From Thereva unica (taxonomy: Eukaryota; Arthropoda; Insecta; Diptera; Therevidae): a stretch of 64,000 nucleotides of DNA. The notes under the pieces were generated by a model. That model was not told the origin of the DNA, did no database searches, and was given only the letters and a program-made list of their open reading frames with translations. The stretch lies in assembly GCA_949987705.1 (NCBI GenBank), contig OX465281.1, forward strand, positions 202,768,804 to 202,832,803, read 5' to 3'. The first letter of the stretch is position 1. The number at the start of each line of letters is the position of its first letter. Made by a program: the position numbers and the translations under genes. Shown here piece by piece: positions 9,956 to 18,953 of this stretch.

Positions 9956-11250
9956 CCTAGGCTGGTAAAAAGACAAGCAAACCAGCACCAGAGCAGCGTA
10001 CTACATGCTCATCTCATGTCTTACATTTGCAGCACGCTGACTATTTTAGGTTCTGATAGGGCCTCCAGCAAGCCCATCGTAGCTATAGGCCTAGAAGCAG
10101 CCGGTGCCGCGCCGGTCCTATATTTGCTTGAATGGATGTTATTTCTCGTGTAATAACATAGTGGCACCAAGTTTTCAAGTTTATTTTTGCAGTACAAAGT
10201 AGTAAAATATTGTATTTTATCACTTTTTTCTGCACATGGTGATCAGTGATTGAATTAAAACAATTTCAAAAAATTGAGTTAATCAATATGTTTTAATGGT
10301 TTAATTGTGAAGGTGACCAATTTTGTTTACAAACGCGGTGGTTTTGTCGAGTTAATTTAGGGCAACAATGTTGAATTTGTGTGGTTATTGAGTTAAAAGT
10401 GAATTTACAGTGATTAAAGATTATTATAGAATAATTTTTATATTAGGGCAGAAAAATGTGTAGGGAAAAGTTGTGTGGTACCTGCACTTATGTTTTAATA
10501 ACCATTCCATAATAATTTTTCCTTATAATAACACGAAAAACCCAACTTACCCTTAGCTGATGAATCGAACATGAAACTTATTTCCCTTGATAGCCTCGGC
10601 ATAAAAACCCCCTCACCCATCGACATCGTGAACCGGCATTGGCTACAAATTTTCATATGCCCATAATAATGTTGTAGTTCATGTTCATATGCCCATAATT
10701 GTGTTGAGTTGAAATGCTTGCCCTCCATTGCCTCCACCCCTTCGCCCATATCCTCCGTGCTGGGTCTTTGCGGGTTCCTGTGTTGCGCATTCCTATGTTG
10801 CGAATTCCTCAAAATTTACTCTCATAATATTTTCAAAACGCGCCTAAAGAAGTATAACTTCAAAAATCTCTAGTGTTTACCCTAAATAATAATTAAATTA
10901 ATAATTAATAAATTTACATTCACTCTCAAGCCGTGAACGACAAGAGTTCACGCCATATCCACTCGGAACGGAAAGCAAGGCGCGAGCTAGGCGTGGAAAC
11001 CATCCACGGTCGCGGTCGCGCTTGTTTGCGGGTATTCACGGCGTGAGGCTGGAAGCGTTGCAGTGAATTGTTATGTTATTATTATACTCATGTAAATGTT
11101 GCAAGTGTCCTCAAGGTCAATCGGAACCAAATTAGTGTTAGTAGTATCGCCGTCCTAAGACATACCACAGCCATTTTTAATGTTGCCACTATTCGTCTCA
11201 ACCCGGAAAGAAAAAACCAGAGAGGAATGTGTGCTACATATGTATTTATC
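9956..11250. other. Unassigned sequence; one minus-strand ORF of 105 codons (10495-10812)
   Basis: The ORF at 10812-10495 (minus) encodes a His/Gln/Met-rich product with short internal repeats (CATATGCCCATAAT occurs twice in the DNA), with no domain that I recognise and no nearby splice or poly(A) support. The segment 10925-11050 is GC-rich with many CGCG steps. It may be the 5' part of the gypsy-like element to the right or host DNA; not decidable. Confidence 0.3.
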
Positions 11251-11255
11251 AGACT

Positions 11256-11545
11256 TTTTTGGGAGTACCAAATTGTGCATTTTTAGGCTGCATGGTGGGC
11301 NNNNNNNNNNNNNNNNNNNNNNNNNNNNNNNNNNNNNNNNNNNNNNNNNNNNNNNNNNNNNNNNNNNNNNNNNNNNNNNNNNNNNNNNNNNNNNNNNNNN
11401 NNNNNNNNNNNNNNNNNNNNNNNNNNNNNNNNNNNNNNNNNNNNNNNNNNNNNNNNNNNNNNNNNNNNNNNNNNNNNNNNNNNNNNNNNNNNNNNNNNNN
11501 TTTGGGAGTACCAAAGTGTGCATTTTTAGGCTGCATGGTGGGCGC
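11256..11545. other. Assembly gap (11301-11500, exactly 200 N) bordered by near-identical sequence
   Basis: The about 42 bases before the gap and the about 43 bases after it are the same apart from one substitution (both contain GGGAGTACCAAA, TGCATTTTTAGGC and TGCATGGTGGGC). Such a pattern arises when a gap is placed inside a tandem repeat, between two copies of a repeat, or between overlapping haplotype contigs that were not merged. Frames drawn through the N are meaningless. The shared sequence encodes a CAFLGCMVG-type string in one frame, which is too short to classify. Confidence 0.9.
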
Positions 11546-11589
11546 CAAATTTCCAAAATAGATTACCTTTTTGGCCTTTTTTTGGGAAA

Positions 11590-12365
11590 AACAATTTGGA
11601 AACGATCGATTACCGGCAGTTGGCGGACCAGCAGCTTCAGGACGAAAGCCTACAGGAGATCATCCGAGACCCTGAGAAGTCATCGATGGTCGTCAAGCGG
11701 TTGACTTTACCCGACTCGCAGGTAGCGGTGTATTGCGATATATCACAAGACCGCGCTCGCCCCCTGATCCCAAAAGCCATCCGGCACTTGGTAATGCGAA
11801 CCATGCACGACACCGCACATCCGGGGGTTCGAGGCACGACCAAGCAAATAAGCGAAAGGTTCGTTTGGCCAAGTATTCGAAAGGACTGCGCAGCATTCGT
11901 AAAGACCTGCATCGCCTGCCAGCGAGCCAAAGTCCAACGACACACGAAAGCGCCCGTTCACAAGTACATACCCCCAACGGAAAGATTCGCCCACGTATAT
12001 TGATATCGTCGGCCCACTGCCACCATCCAGAGGATACAGATATTGCCTAACTTGCATCGATCGTTTCACGCGGTGGCCGGAAGCCATCCCGATGGTGGAT
12101 ATGACAGCCGAAACCGTGGCCCGCCATTTCATCGAAAGTTGGATTTCCAGGTACGGCATACCGCTAAGAGTGACAACAGACCTGGGACGGCAGTTCGAGT
12201 CTACACTATTTCGGGAATTAACAACGACATTAGGAATAAACCATTTACGGACAACCCCTTACCATCCACAGGCAAATGGCTTAGTGGAAATAGAGAAAAA
12301 TGTAAAAGTGGAAATAGAACTAAACATAAAAGAAAAATTGTAAGTACTATGTCATACATTTTTTT
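11590..12365 (+). pseudogene. Ty3/gypsy-type integrase, degenerate
   Basis: The frame from 11596 carries the zinc-binding HHCC domain (HPGVRG..., CIACQRAK at about residues 75-115). The frame then shifts by one base near 12000 and continues as the integrase core, with [17 protein letters not shown] (second catalytic Asp) and [10 protein letters not shown] (catalytic Glu). It stops soon after the core, so the C-terminal domain is missing. The reverse transcriptase/RNase H part is not present between the gap and 11590. A polypurine tract and LTR follow at 12368. The element is dead by frameshift and truncation. Confidence 0.9.
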
Positions 12366-12367
12366 GT

Positions 12368-12380
12368 AATAAAGGGGGAG
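12368..12380 (+). other. Putative polypurine tract of the gypsy-like element
   Basis: AATAAAGGGGGAG lies immediately before TGATGTGGCGGC, the probable start of the 3' LTR, and about 30 bases after the integrase frame ends. Position and composition fit the plus-strand primer site of LTR retrotransposons. Confidence 0.55.
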
Positions 12381-12748
12381 TGATGTGGCGGCAAACAAAC
12401 CAAGGAAATTCAGATCCATGAACACCAAAACACCATGGATCCGTCCCCACCGTGATAACACCAAAGCCGTTATCACGGGCCGGAATATGCAACGCGAGAA
12501 TAAAGCCGGAATTACATTTTTGTGTCGTGTTGTGTTGTGTCGCTATCTGATGCAATCAAATCCATGTATTTCATTGGAGCTGTTTACATTACTATGGTGT
12601 GTTGTGGTGTGTTGTGTTCCCGACTGGGCTTCTCCGATCTGCGTCAGAACGCTGGATAGCTACACAACACACCACAAAGATGTAAACGGGTGCGTGGAAA
12701 GACAGGCCTCATAATTTATTTTAGGATGTGGATATAACAAGTGAAAAT

Positions 12749-12857
12749 ATGGATTTTCTAATTGAAATTATACGCGAATATGAAGTTTTATATAATGTAA
12801 AATCTAAGCATTATAAAGATCAAGCAGTTAGAGCTGCTGCTTGGGAAGAAATTGCAA
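12749..12857 (+). pseudogene. MADF-gene exon 1 remnant
   Basis: Starts ATG and reads MDFLIEIIREYEVLYNV, close to MDNFIELVRGNEVLYNV of the intact MADF gene at 15675, followed by AAWEEIA. The exon is cut at the internal deletion junction near 12857. Confidence 0.85.
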
Positions 12858-13064
12858 TCTGCTGGCTCTGAAATATTGCTGAAATCTTTCAGCATCAGTT
12901 TCCAGCCCTTTATATAGAGTGTGGAATTCACACTCGATCTCTCTAGTCTTATTTATGGGGTGGACCCAAAATCTTCGCTTTTTCCTCTCCTTTTTTTCGC
13001 ATAATTGTGACACTAACAAAAATGTTAGGTTTTCAATATCGCTCTCGGAGTCGGATGAAAACAT
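12858..13064 (-). pseudogene. Transposase exon 1 remnant
   Basis: Minus-strand frame from ATG at 13064: MFSSDSESD, then RRFWVHPINKTRE and FQQYFRASR, matching MYSSDSDSD, FWVHPINRVRE and FHQYYRVTK of the intact transposase exon 1 at 13359. Cut at the deletion junction; exon 2 is absent. Confidence 0.88.
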
Positions 13065-13211
13065 ATCACCTAGCTTCACTTGAAAATTTTGCAAACTAAA
13101 TGCGCCACGATTCGACACTACACACCATATAAATGTAAATAAATGACACACAGCAACACAACCCAACACGACACAGTAATGTAATTCCGGCTTAAAGCCG
13201 GAATTACATTA

Positions 13212-13330
13212 AGGCGGAATCACACTATTGTGGTGTGGTGTGTTGTGGCGCTCTGTGGCGTGTTGGCAAGTGTTCACACTTGTGTGGTGTGTTCTGGCCC
13301 CTTCTGCCGCATTTGTGCAATAGTCTCATT
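13212..13330 (+). promoter_or_regulatory. Left terminal and GT-rich subterminal region of the PIF element
   Basis: Contains the inverted repeat plus several copies of TGTGGTGTG and GTGTTCTGG/GTGTTGTGG-type motifs. The same GT-rich words occur at the other end (15735-15942, as CACAAC/CACACC) and in the otherwise different termini of the two derivatives. Such repeated words are plausible binding sites for the transposase or its MADF partner, and the transposase promoter must also lie here. Confidence 0.5.
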
Positions 13331-13358
13331 GTGGCGTTTGTCGAGCGTGGTATGTGAA

Positions 13359-15466
13359 ATGTATTCTTCTGATTCGGACAGTGATTTTGAAGATCAAATG
13401 CATTTGTTGATGTCACTATTAATTAAAAAAAAGAAAAAGAGAAAATTTTGGGTTCACCCCATAAACAGGGTGAGAGAAAGTGAGGGTGAATTCCACTTTC
13501 TCAATAAAGAGTTGGAGGCTGATGATCAGAGATTTCACCAATATTATAGGGTCACCAAAATAAAATTTGAAGGCATCCATTCTATGATTGAAAAGGACAT
13601 AAAAAAATTACACACAAAATTGCGCAGAGCAGTTGGGACAAAAGAAAGACTTGCAGTAACTTTAAGGTATGTATTTATTTTATTCAGAAAAGACTACATG
13701 AAATGAAAATCAGAAATCGGCATTGTTATAATATTGTAATAAACTTTGGCTGTTATGGTCAGTATGCACCTCATTAGGAAGATGTTGTTGCTGCTCAGTA
13801 TGCATGTCATCAGGAAGAAGATGCGAAGGAAGAGGTACTTGAGCACTTGTTCTATATGCATTCGGCTCTAACTGTATGCATTCGTTTCTAACAGGCGGAC
13901 AAATTCGTGTATTGGAAATTATATCAATCGAGGAGTTTGTTAGTTGTTTTTTCGTAATTTCCCTGACTTCAGCTTCATTCACATCTTTATGTAAATTGAA
14001 TTTTATTCGAGCTCGATCCAATTCAGGAAGTTTTTTTACCGCCTTGCTCATACTTAAGAAAAAATGATCAGTGTCATCATACTCCGACCTTGATAAATAT
14101 CTCTCCTCCCTTAACTTGGTCGACTTTTTAATCATGGTGAATACATCACCTAAATCAACCTTTTTTTTAATGGGGCTGCGACTCCTACTTGGTTCATTAG
14201 ATTGCGTATCAAACGGAAATGGACTTCCTGGAGAACGACTTTCTGAAGCAGGACTTTCCAGAGCAACACTCTCTGTGGCATCCTCAGATGAAGACAATGT
14301 TGATGTTGAGGAAGGCGGTGGTGATCGCAGATTGGTTATAGTTGGTCTGAGCTCTATGTGGGGATTTAAAAAAGACATTTGTTCTTCATACTTCCATGGT
14401 GTGGTATTTACTGCCGCTTGCCCGCTCTTTTTATTTCGTCGCCGTTTCAATGCGCTACTATATGCATTTCTCAATTTTGTCCATTGTTCTTTACATTGTT
14501 CAGCTGTAAATAAGGAAAATATAAATTAATTCCAATATTATTTTCAGGTTTCTGGCAACTGGAAATTCTTTCCGATCATTGGGATTTAATTATCGACTTG
14601 GATTTTCAACAGTAAGAATGATCGTAGAAGAAGTGTGTGCAGCAATTTGGGAAAATATGGCACCGATTGTAATGCCCCAACCATCAGAGGAAATGTGGAG
14701 AGACATCGCAAAAAAGTTCGAAATTTTTTGGAATTTTCCCAATTGTATTGGGGCGTTAGATGGGAAACATATTAACATAATTTGTCCCATAAATGCTGGA
14801 TCAGCATTTTATAATTACAAGCAAGAACACTCCATAGTACTTCTTGCACTTGTAGATGCCCAATATAAATTTATAATGGTAGACGTAGGAGGATATGGAC
14901 GTAATAGTGATGGCGGTATTTTTCAAAAGTCAGTAATGGGAAAAATGTTGGAGGAAAATAAGCTAAATGTTCCTGATGGTCGCTCACTTTGCAATAATGC
15001 AGAGCCTTTGCCCTACGTAATTGTAGCCGATGCAGCATTTCCATTAAAAAGTTATTTATTAAAACCTTATAGTAAAAAAAAATTAGAGAATTTTGACTCA
15101 AACAAAGTATTCAACTATCGTTTGTCACGTGCAAGGAGAACTGTCGAAAATGCTTTTGGCATTTTAAGGGCGAGGTGGCGAGTTTTTCAAGGTCCTTTAC
15201 AAGTGCAACCTAAAATGGCAGAGAGAATAGTATTGGCAACCTGTTGCCTCCATAATTACTTAGCTACCCGGTTACCAGATGATGTGAACCTCATGGACTC
15301 AGCAGAAAATAGCAGTGCTCCGGATGGATTGTCAAATCTTGACCCACTTATTAGAAATCCGTCACAAAGTGGTTTACATATTAGAGAGAAATATAAAGAA
15401 TATTTTGTCAGTTCTGCAGGGCAAGTTCCATGGCAAATTGAAAAAATCTCAAGAAGTAGAATTTGA
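13359..15466 (+). CDS. PIF/Harbinger transposase (HARBI1/ALP1-like), two exons
   Basis: Predicted join 13359-13666 and 14548-15466, giving 408 aa. The donor is AAG|GTATGT and the acceptor TTTTCAG|G; the splice joins ...LAVTLR to FLATGNSF..., the conserved helix-turn-helix-like block of this family. Exon 1 carries an acidic start (MYSSDSDSDFED), a Lys-rich run and FWVHPINR. Exon 2 carries the DDE_4 nuclease: ALDGKH (D174), VADAAF (D264) and TVENAFGILRARWR (E303). Start chosen at 13359 because the acidic N-terminus is also present in the two derivatives; an upstream in-frame start at 13230 would be inside the subterminal repeats. The length is normal for the family. It cuts and pastes the element, usually with a DNA-binding partner. 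The intron contains the MADF-BESS main exon on the other strand. All catalytic residues are present. Confidence 0.94.
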
Positions 15467-15675
15467 AATGATTTAAAAATCTTACATTTTGTATACTTTT
15501 ATATATGAGTAAATGTATTAATTTTAAAATAAAGATACGTATATTTACCTGGCAGTTTGATTTCTTTTGAAATTTCCTCCCAAGCTGCATTTCTTATACC
15601 TTGGTCTTTATATTCTTTGCATTTCACGTTGTATAAAACTTCATTTCCGCGAACAAGTTCAATAAAATTGTCCAT
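13710..15675 (-). CDS. MADF-BESS domain protein, partner of the transposase, two exons
   Basis: Minus strand join 15675-15549 and 14503-13710, giving 306 aa. The donor is CAG|GTAAAT, the acceptor TTTACAG|C, and the frame is kept. Residues 1 to about 90 form a MADF (Myb/SANT-like) DNA-binding domain: FIELVRGNEVLYNV, AAWEEI in exon 1, EQWTKLRNAYSSALKRRR in exon 2. A Ser/Pro-rich linker follows (about 105-155). Residues about 187-217 fit a BESS motif (DHFFLSMSKAVKKLP...RARIKFNL), a protein-protein contact domain. PIF/Harbinger elements commonly carry such a second gene, thought to bring the transposase to the nucleus and to the DNA ends. Its 1,045-bp intron contains the main transposase exon on the opposite strand. 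It stops 43 bases from the transposase donor site. Confidence 0.93.
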
Positions 15676-15734
15676 TTTTTGACAATCCCTTCAGACGCTC
15701 CAGAACAAAATGAGCGAGATTTTGTTTCCCTCGC

Positions 15735-15942
15735 AGCCGTGCACACTTGTGTGGTGTGTTCTGTCGCGCCCTAACCCCTTCCATCGCTCTGGCGCAATCG
15801 GAAACGGCAGATCGAGAACACAACACAACTCGCCACACCACAACACACCATAATAATGTAATCAGCCCCATAAAAAATATATGAATTAGATTGCGCCACA
15901 GAGCGCCACAACACACCACACCACAATAGTGTGATTCCGCCT
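15735..15942 (-). promoter_or_regulatory. Right terminal and subterminal region of the PIF element
   Basis: Mirror of the left end: CACACCACAATAGTG at the tip, then arrays of ACACAAC, CCACAACACACC and a CACTTGTGTGGTGTGTTCTG block (15748-15767) that is also at 13277-13296 in the same orientation. It lies upstream of the minus-strand MADF start (15675) and should include its promoter. Confidence 0.45.
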
Positions 15943-16055
15943 TTATTGTGTCGTGTTGTGTTGTGTCGCTGTATGTCGTGATACTAGGCGTTTACATCTA
16001 TATGGTGTGTTGTGGCGCATTTAGTATGCAAAATTTTCAAATGAAGCTAGGTGAT

Positions 16056-16270
16056 ATGTTTTCATCCGATCGCGAGAGCGATATTGCAGACCTAACATTT
16101 TTGTTAGTGCCACAATAATGCGAAAAAAAGAAAAATCGGCGATTTTGGGTCCACCCCATAAATAAGATTAGAGAGATTGAGGGTGAGCTCCACACTCTCT
16201 ATAAAGAGCTGGAAGCTGATGCTGAAAGATTTCAGTAATATTTTAGAGCCAGCAATTGCGAAAAATTCAT
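16056..16270 (+). pseudogene. Decayed transposase exon 1 of derivative 2
   Basis: ATG at 16056 begins MFSSDRESDIADLTFLLV, then a stop and frameshift, followed by RRFWVHPINKIRE and a FQ*YFRASN-like string. Same order as exon 1 of the intact transposase. No exon 2 is present. Confidence 0.85.
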
Positions 16271-16756
16271 TCCATGATTACAAAGAACATAGAATAACAT
16301 ACCAAATTTTGCAAATAAATTATGAGGCCAGCCTTCCCACACCCGTTTACATCTTTGTGGTGTGTTGTGTAGCTATCCAGCGTTCTGACGCAGATCGGAG
16401 AAGCCCAGTCGGGAACACAACACATCACAACACACCATAGTAATGTAAACAGCTCCAATGAAATACATGGATTTGATTGCATCAGATAGCGACACAACAC
16501 AACACGACACAATAATGTAATTCCGGCTTAAGAATATCAGCATCACCACCAGTAACAAGTCAGCTTCGCTCTGCTGTTGCCGCAGCATCCGATCCCCGAG
16601 TTATAATCGACATTCGAGTTTTTATTAAAAGTTTAAATTATTATTATAACTATTACGGATGAAGTCCCAAAACATATTCCCACACATATTTCCACAGAGC
16701 CTTGAAGCTTTCGTTGAGGCCATGAACATTTTTGCACTTGCTGTGCAGTGGCTTTT

Positions 16757-17105
16757 GCTTGTGTGTCTGTAGGGAATCATGACTTCACCTGCATGCCACG
16801 GTCTGTCAGGTAGATACCTGAAGTATCATCCCTCAGTTAGACTGAATCAACCTTAGTCGTGCCGGCCGACTTGGTCTGACAGGCCACTGCCTAGCGGCGG
16901 CCTGAAAGTGAGTGGGGGTCTTTAGTGGAGAAACATGTTTTAGTTAATTTTACCCAATTTCTCGTAATTTTACACTGTTTCTTTAAAAAAAATAATTACG
17001 TGATATTTGCCTAGACCAGTCCTCTCCCTCATGTGAGAATGGGCGAGATTCGGCTTGGCTCCCTCCCCCCTAAACGCCCCACGTAACTAATGGACGCAGC
17101 GGTTC
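16757..17105 (+). repeat. Interspersed repeat, copy 2 (see 868-1175)
   Basis: Shares GTGTCTGTAGGGAATCATGA, CACGGTCTGTCAGGTAGATA and the C-rich end with ACGTAACTAATGGACG. Diverged from copy 1 and contains a small insertion around 16935-16985. Confidence 0.6.
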
Positions 17106-18953
17106 TATAATCTGTTCGATTTTATCTGCCCATTTTAAATAATATAACTTAATTATTTGTAAATGTGTAACAAGTCCCACAACCCACATAAAACATTAAG
17201 GACGAAATTCTTCCTCATGCGACAATAAACATTCTAAAATCTCGAATTGCTTATTTCTATTAGTTAAATGCGCTTTTCTCCAGCTTAAGGATACTTTCGA
17301 AATTGATTTTATTACCCTCAAAATACCCCACTCTTTTGAATACAAAATTCTAATTCACTTGCCGTAAAATGCATTCCATTTTCGTAAAACTACTTGAAGA
17401 AGTTTCCACACTAACAATCCTGAATCCTTAATTTAATTTGAAAATAAGTCGAGAAAATGTCTGCGAAACAATTCCCGAAAATCCGAACTTAAATGTATGC
17501 TTGTTATCCTAATTTTATTAAAGCAATCTCAGCTTTGTAACAAGATCAATAAAACCTTTTTTTTGGTGCCAGGGAAGTGAAAGAAGGAAACAGGAGCAAC
17601 AACACGAAAAGGATGCGCCTTGTCCCAAAATGAAAGGGAAGCCCATCACTGTTTCACCCATTTCACCTTTTTTTAGCTAAAGGGTTAAAACTTTTACAAT
17701 ATTGAAGCAATTTTCTGCTTATACTATTTTGAATTGAACACGAAAAAAAGCCCTGGAAAATTAGTTTCAAGTATCAAATTATACACCTCGCACCCCCACA
17801 TTCCCGCATGCTGCGGAGGAGCCAGCTCCCCACCGGAAAACTTTGAATTCTGCTCCGTTTATTGTCCTTGTTTTTGTTGCCAGTCGTGCTCTGCTGCTGG
17901 TGGTGGTGATGCCGAAACTTCTGAACTCGCTCTTATCACTTGGGAAGACATCAGTGCCGAAAGTTTAACTTAAGCGACGCTGCAATCATCAAGGAATAAA
18001 CAGCAGAGATCGACACTTTAATCTCCTGATGCTTAAATCCTCTCTTAGCGGACTTCGTGAAGTCATCTCAAGTCATTAACGAGACTTTCGCACAACCATT
18101 TGCATGTTTATGGCTGGAAGGACGAGCAAGGAATCGCGGGGGAACCCATGTAAATATGCCGCTGGAGGACATTTTTACGGGGCGCGCATTGAAATGGCAT
18201 AGTCCCTTATACTATTAAAAGGACGAATTCCTGGAAATGCCGGCGGCAGCGGAGCCTGCAGTTTGTGGCCAGGGCTAGGGCTAATGCGCAATTCCAGTTA
18301 ATTACATTGCATACTCCTGTGACCCCCATCGTCTCCAGGCTATTAACCGCAAATTGCTGCACTTTATGTAGTCTCTGTAAACGACAGACCAGGACAATAT
18401 TTACCTGTAATATATCTCTTGTTGTGAATGGTCTGTAGTTAATAGTTTACATCTTATTATCTTGTTAATTGAAGGTGATGTGCGTTATGGTGATTATGCA
18501 AGCTTTCACCACAAAAATTGTGGAATGGTGTTAGTTAATTAGTGGGAAAGAGATGGAATGATGTTAGCTAATTTTTATAATTTAAATTAATATTTAAACC
18601 AAAAAATATTACCGAACATCTAAGTCAAATCATCATACAGCTTTTCTACAATGGGAAGAGATATGACGGATATAAACTAACATTTCTTTCACCAATTTAT
18701 TCTCTTCTTTTGATCCTTTAATTCCTAGTGGCGCATAGGGAGGAAACAGTTATTCTCTAGCAGACCCTGTTTTGTGCGACAGCTTTCAGCTCCATTAAGG
18801 ATCTGTCAGTTGTTCTGGCCTATGGCTCTCGTCGACGTTGTTTCAGGTCCTCCAAAACGACGGATGCCTTAGGATTACAGTTAAGGGCAAACCTAACAAA
18901 GATATGGAATTTGATTGGCCACATCTAACGACGCAAACAAGAATATAGCCTAA
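17106..18953. other. No gene recognised; partly host-like
   Basis: 17140-18420 is relatively complex, non-repetitive sequence. A 79-codon frame at 17734-17973 is Cys/Ser-rich with no domain or splice support. 18421-18953 is AT-rich without a recognised element. Confidence 0.4.

Larger units (their letters stand above)
12504..13192. mobile_element. PIF/Harbinger deletion derivative 1 (689 bp)
   Basis: Both ends start with AGCCGGAATTACATT followed by TGTGTCGTGTTG, and TAA flanks both sides (12501-12503, 13193-13195). Only exon 1 of a MADF gene (plus strand, left) and exon 1 of a transposase (minus strand, right) remain, joined at about 12857. It is therefore an internal deletion product of an autonomous relative of the element at 13212-15942. 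It abuts a second copy at 13196 and the two share the middle TAA. Confidence 0.92.
13212..15942. mobile_element. Intact PIF/Harbinger transposon, 2,731 bp
   Basis: Terminal inverted repeats start AGGCGGAATCACACTATTG on both sides and stay nearly identical for about 50 bases. The element is flanked by TTA at 13209-13211 and 15943-15945, the 3-bp duplication typical of PIF/Harbinger. Removing element plus one TTA restores ACATTATTGTG of the surrounding copy, which matches that family's other terminus. It encodes a complete transposase (plus strand) and a complete MADF-BESS protein (minus strand) with interleaved exons. Intact frames, good splice sites and perfect duplication suggest a recent insertion. 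Confidence 0.96.
13196..16528. mobile_element. PIF/Harbinger deletion derivative 2 (599 bp net), inverted relative to derivative 1 and split by the intact element
   Basis: Ends are AGCCGGAATTACATT (13196) and its complement at 16528, with TAA on both sides (13193-13195, 16529-16531). The right 180 bases are nearly identical, in reverse, to the left 190 bases of derivative 1. After the first 13-16 bases it is interrupted by the 2,731-bp element, then resumes as TTGTGTCGTGTTG at 15946. It contains a decayed transposase exon 1 at 16056. Confidence 0.9.
12381..16655 (+). repeat. Probable 3' LTR of the gypsy-like element, interrupted by the PIF/Harbinger cluster
   Basis: LTR-like sequence starts at 12381 or 12384 with TGTGGCGGC and reaches the TAA at 12501-12503. 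It is interrupted by two adjacent PIF/Harbinger copies and resumes at the TAA of 16529-16531, ending somewhere near 16655 (no clear TG...CA partner seen, so the right border is a guess). Net LTR length would be about 250 bp. No 5' LTR lies within the window for comparison. Confidence 0.5.

Noticed and set aside
11155..11704. Long ORFs across 11301-11500
   Set aside because: They run through N and have no meaning.
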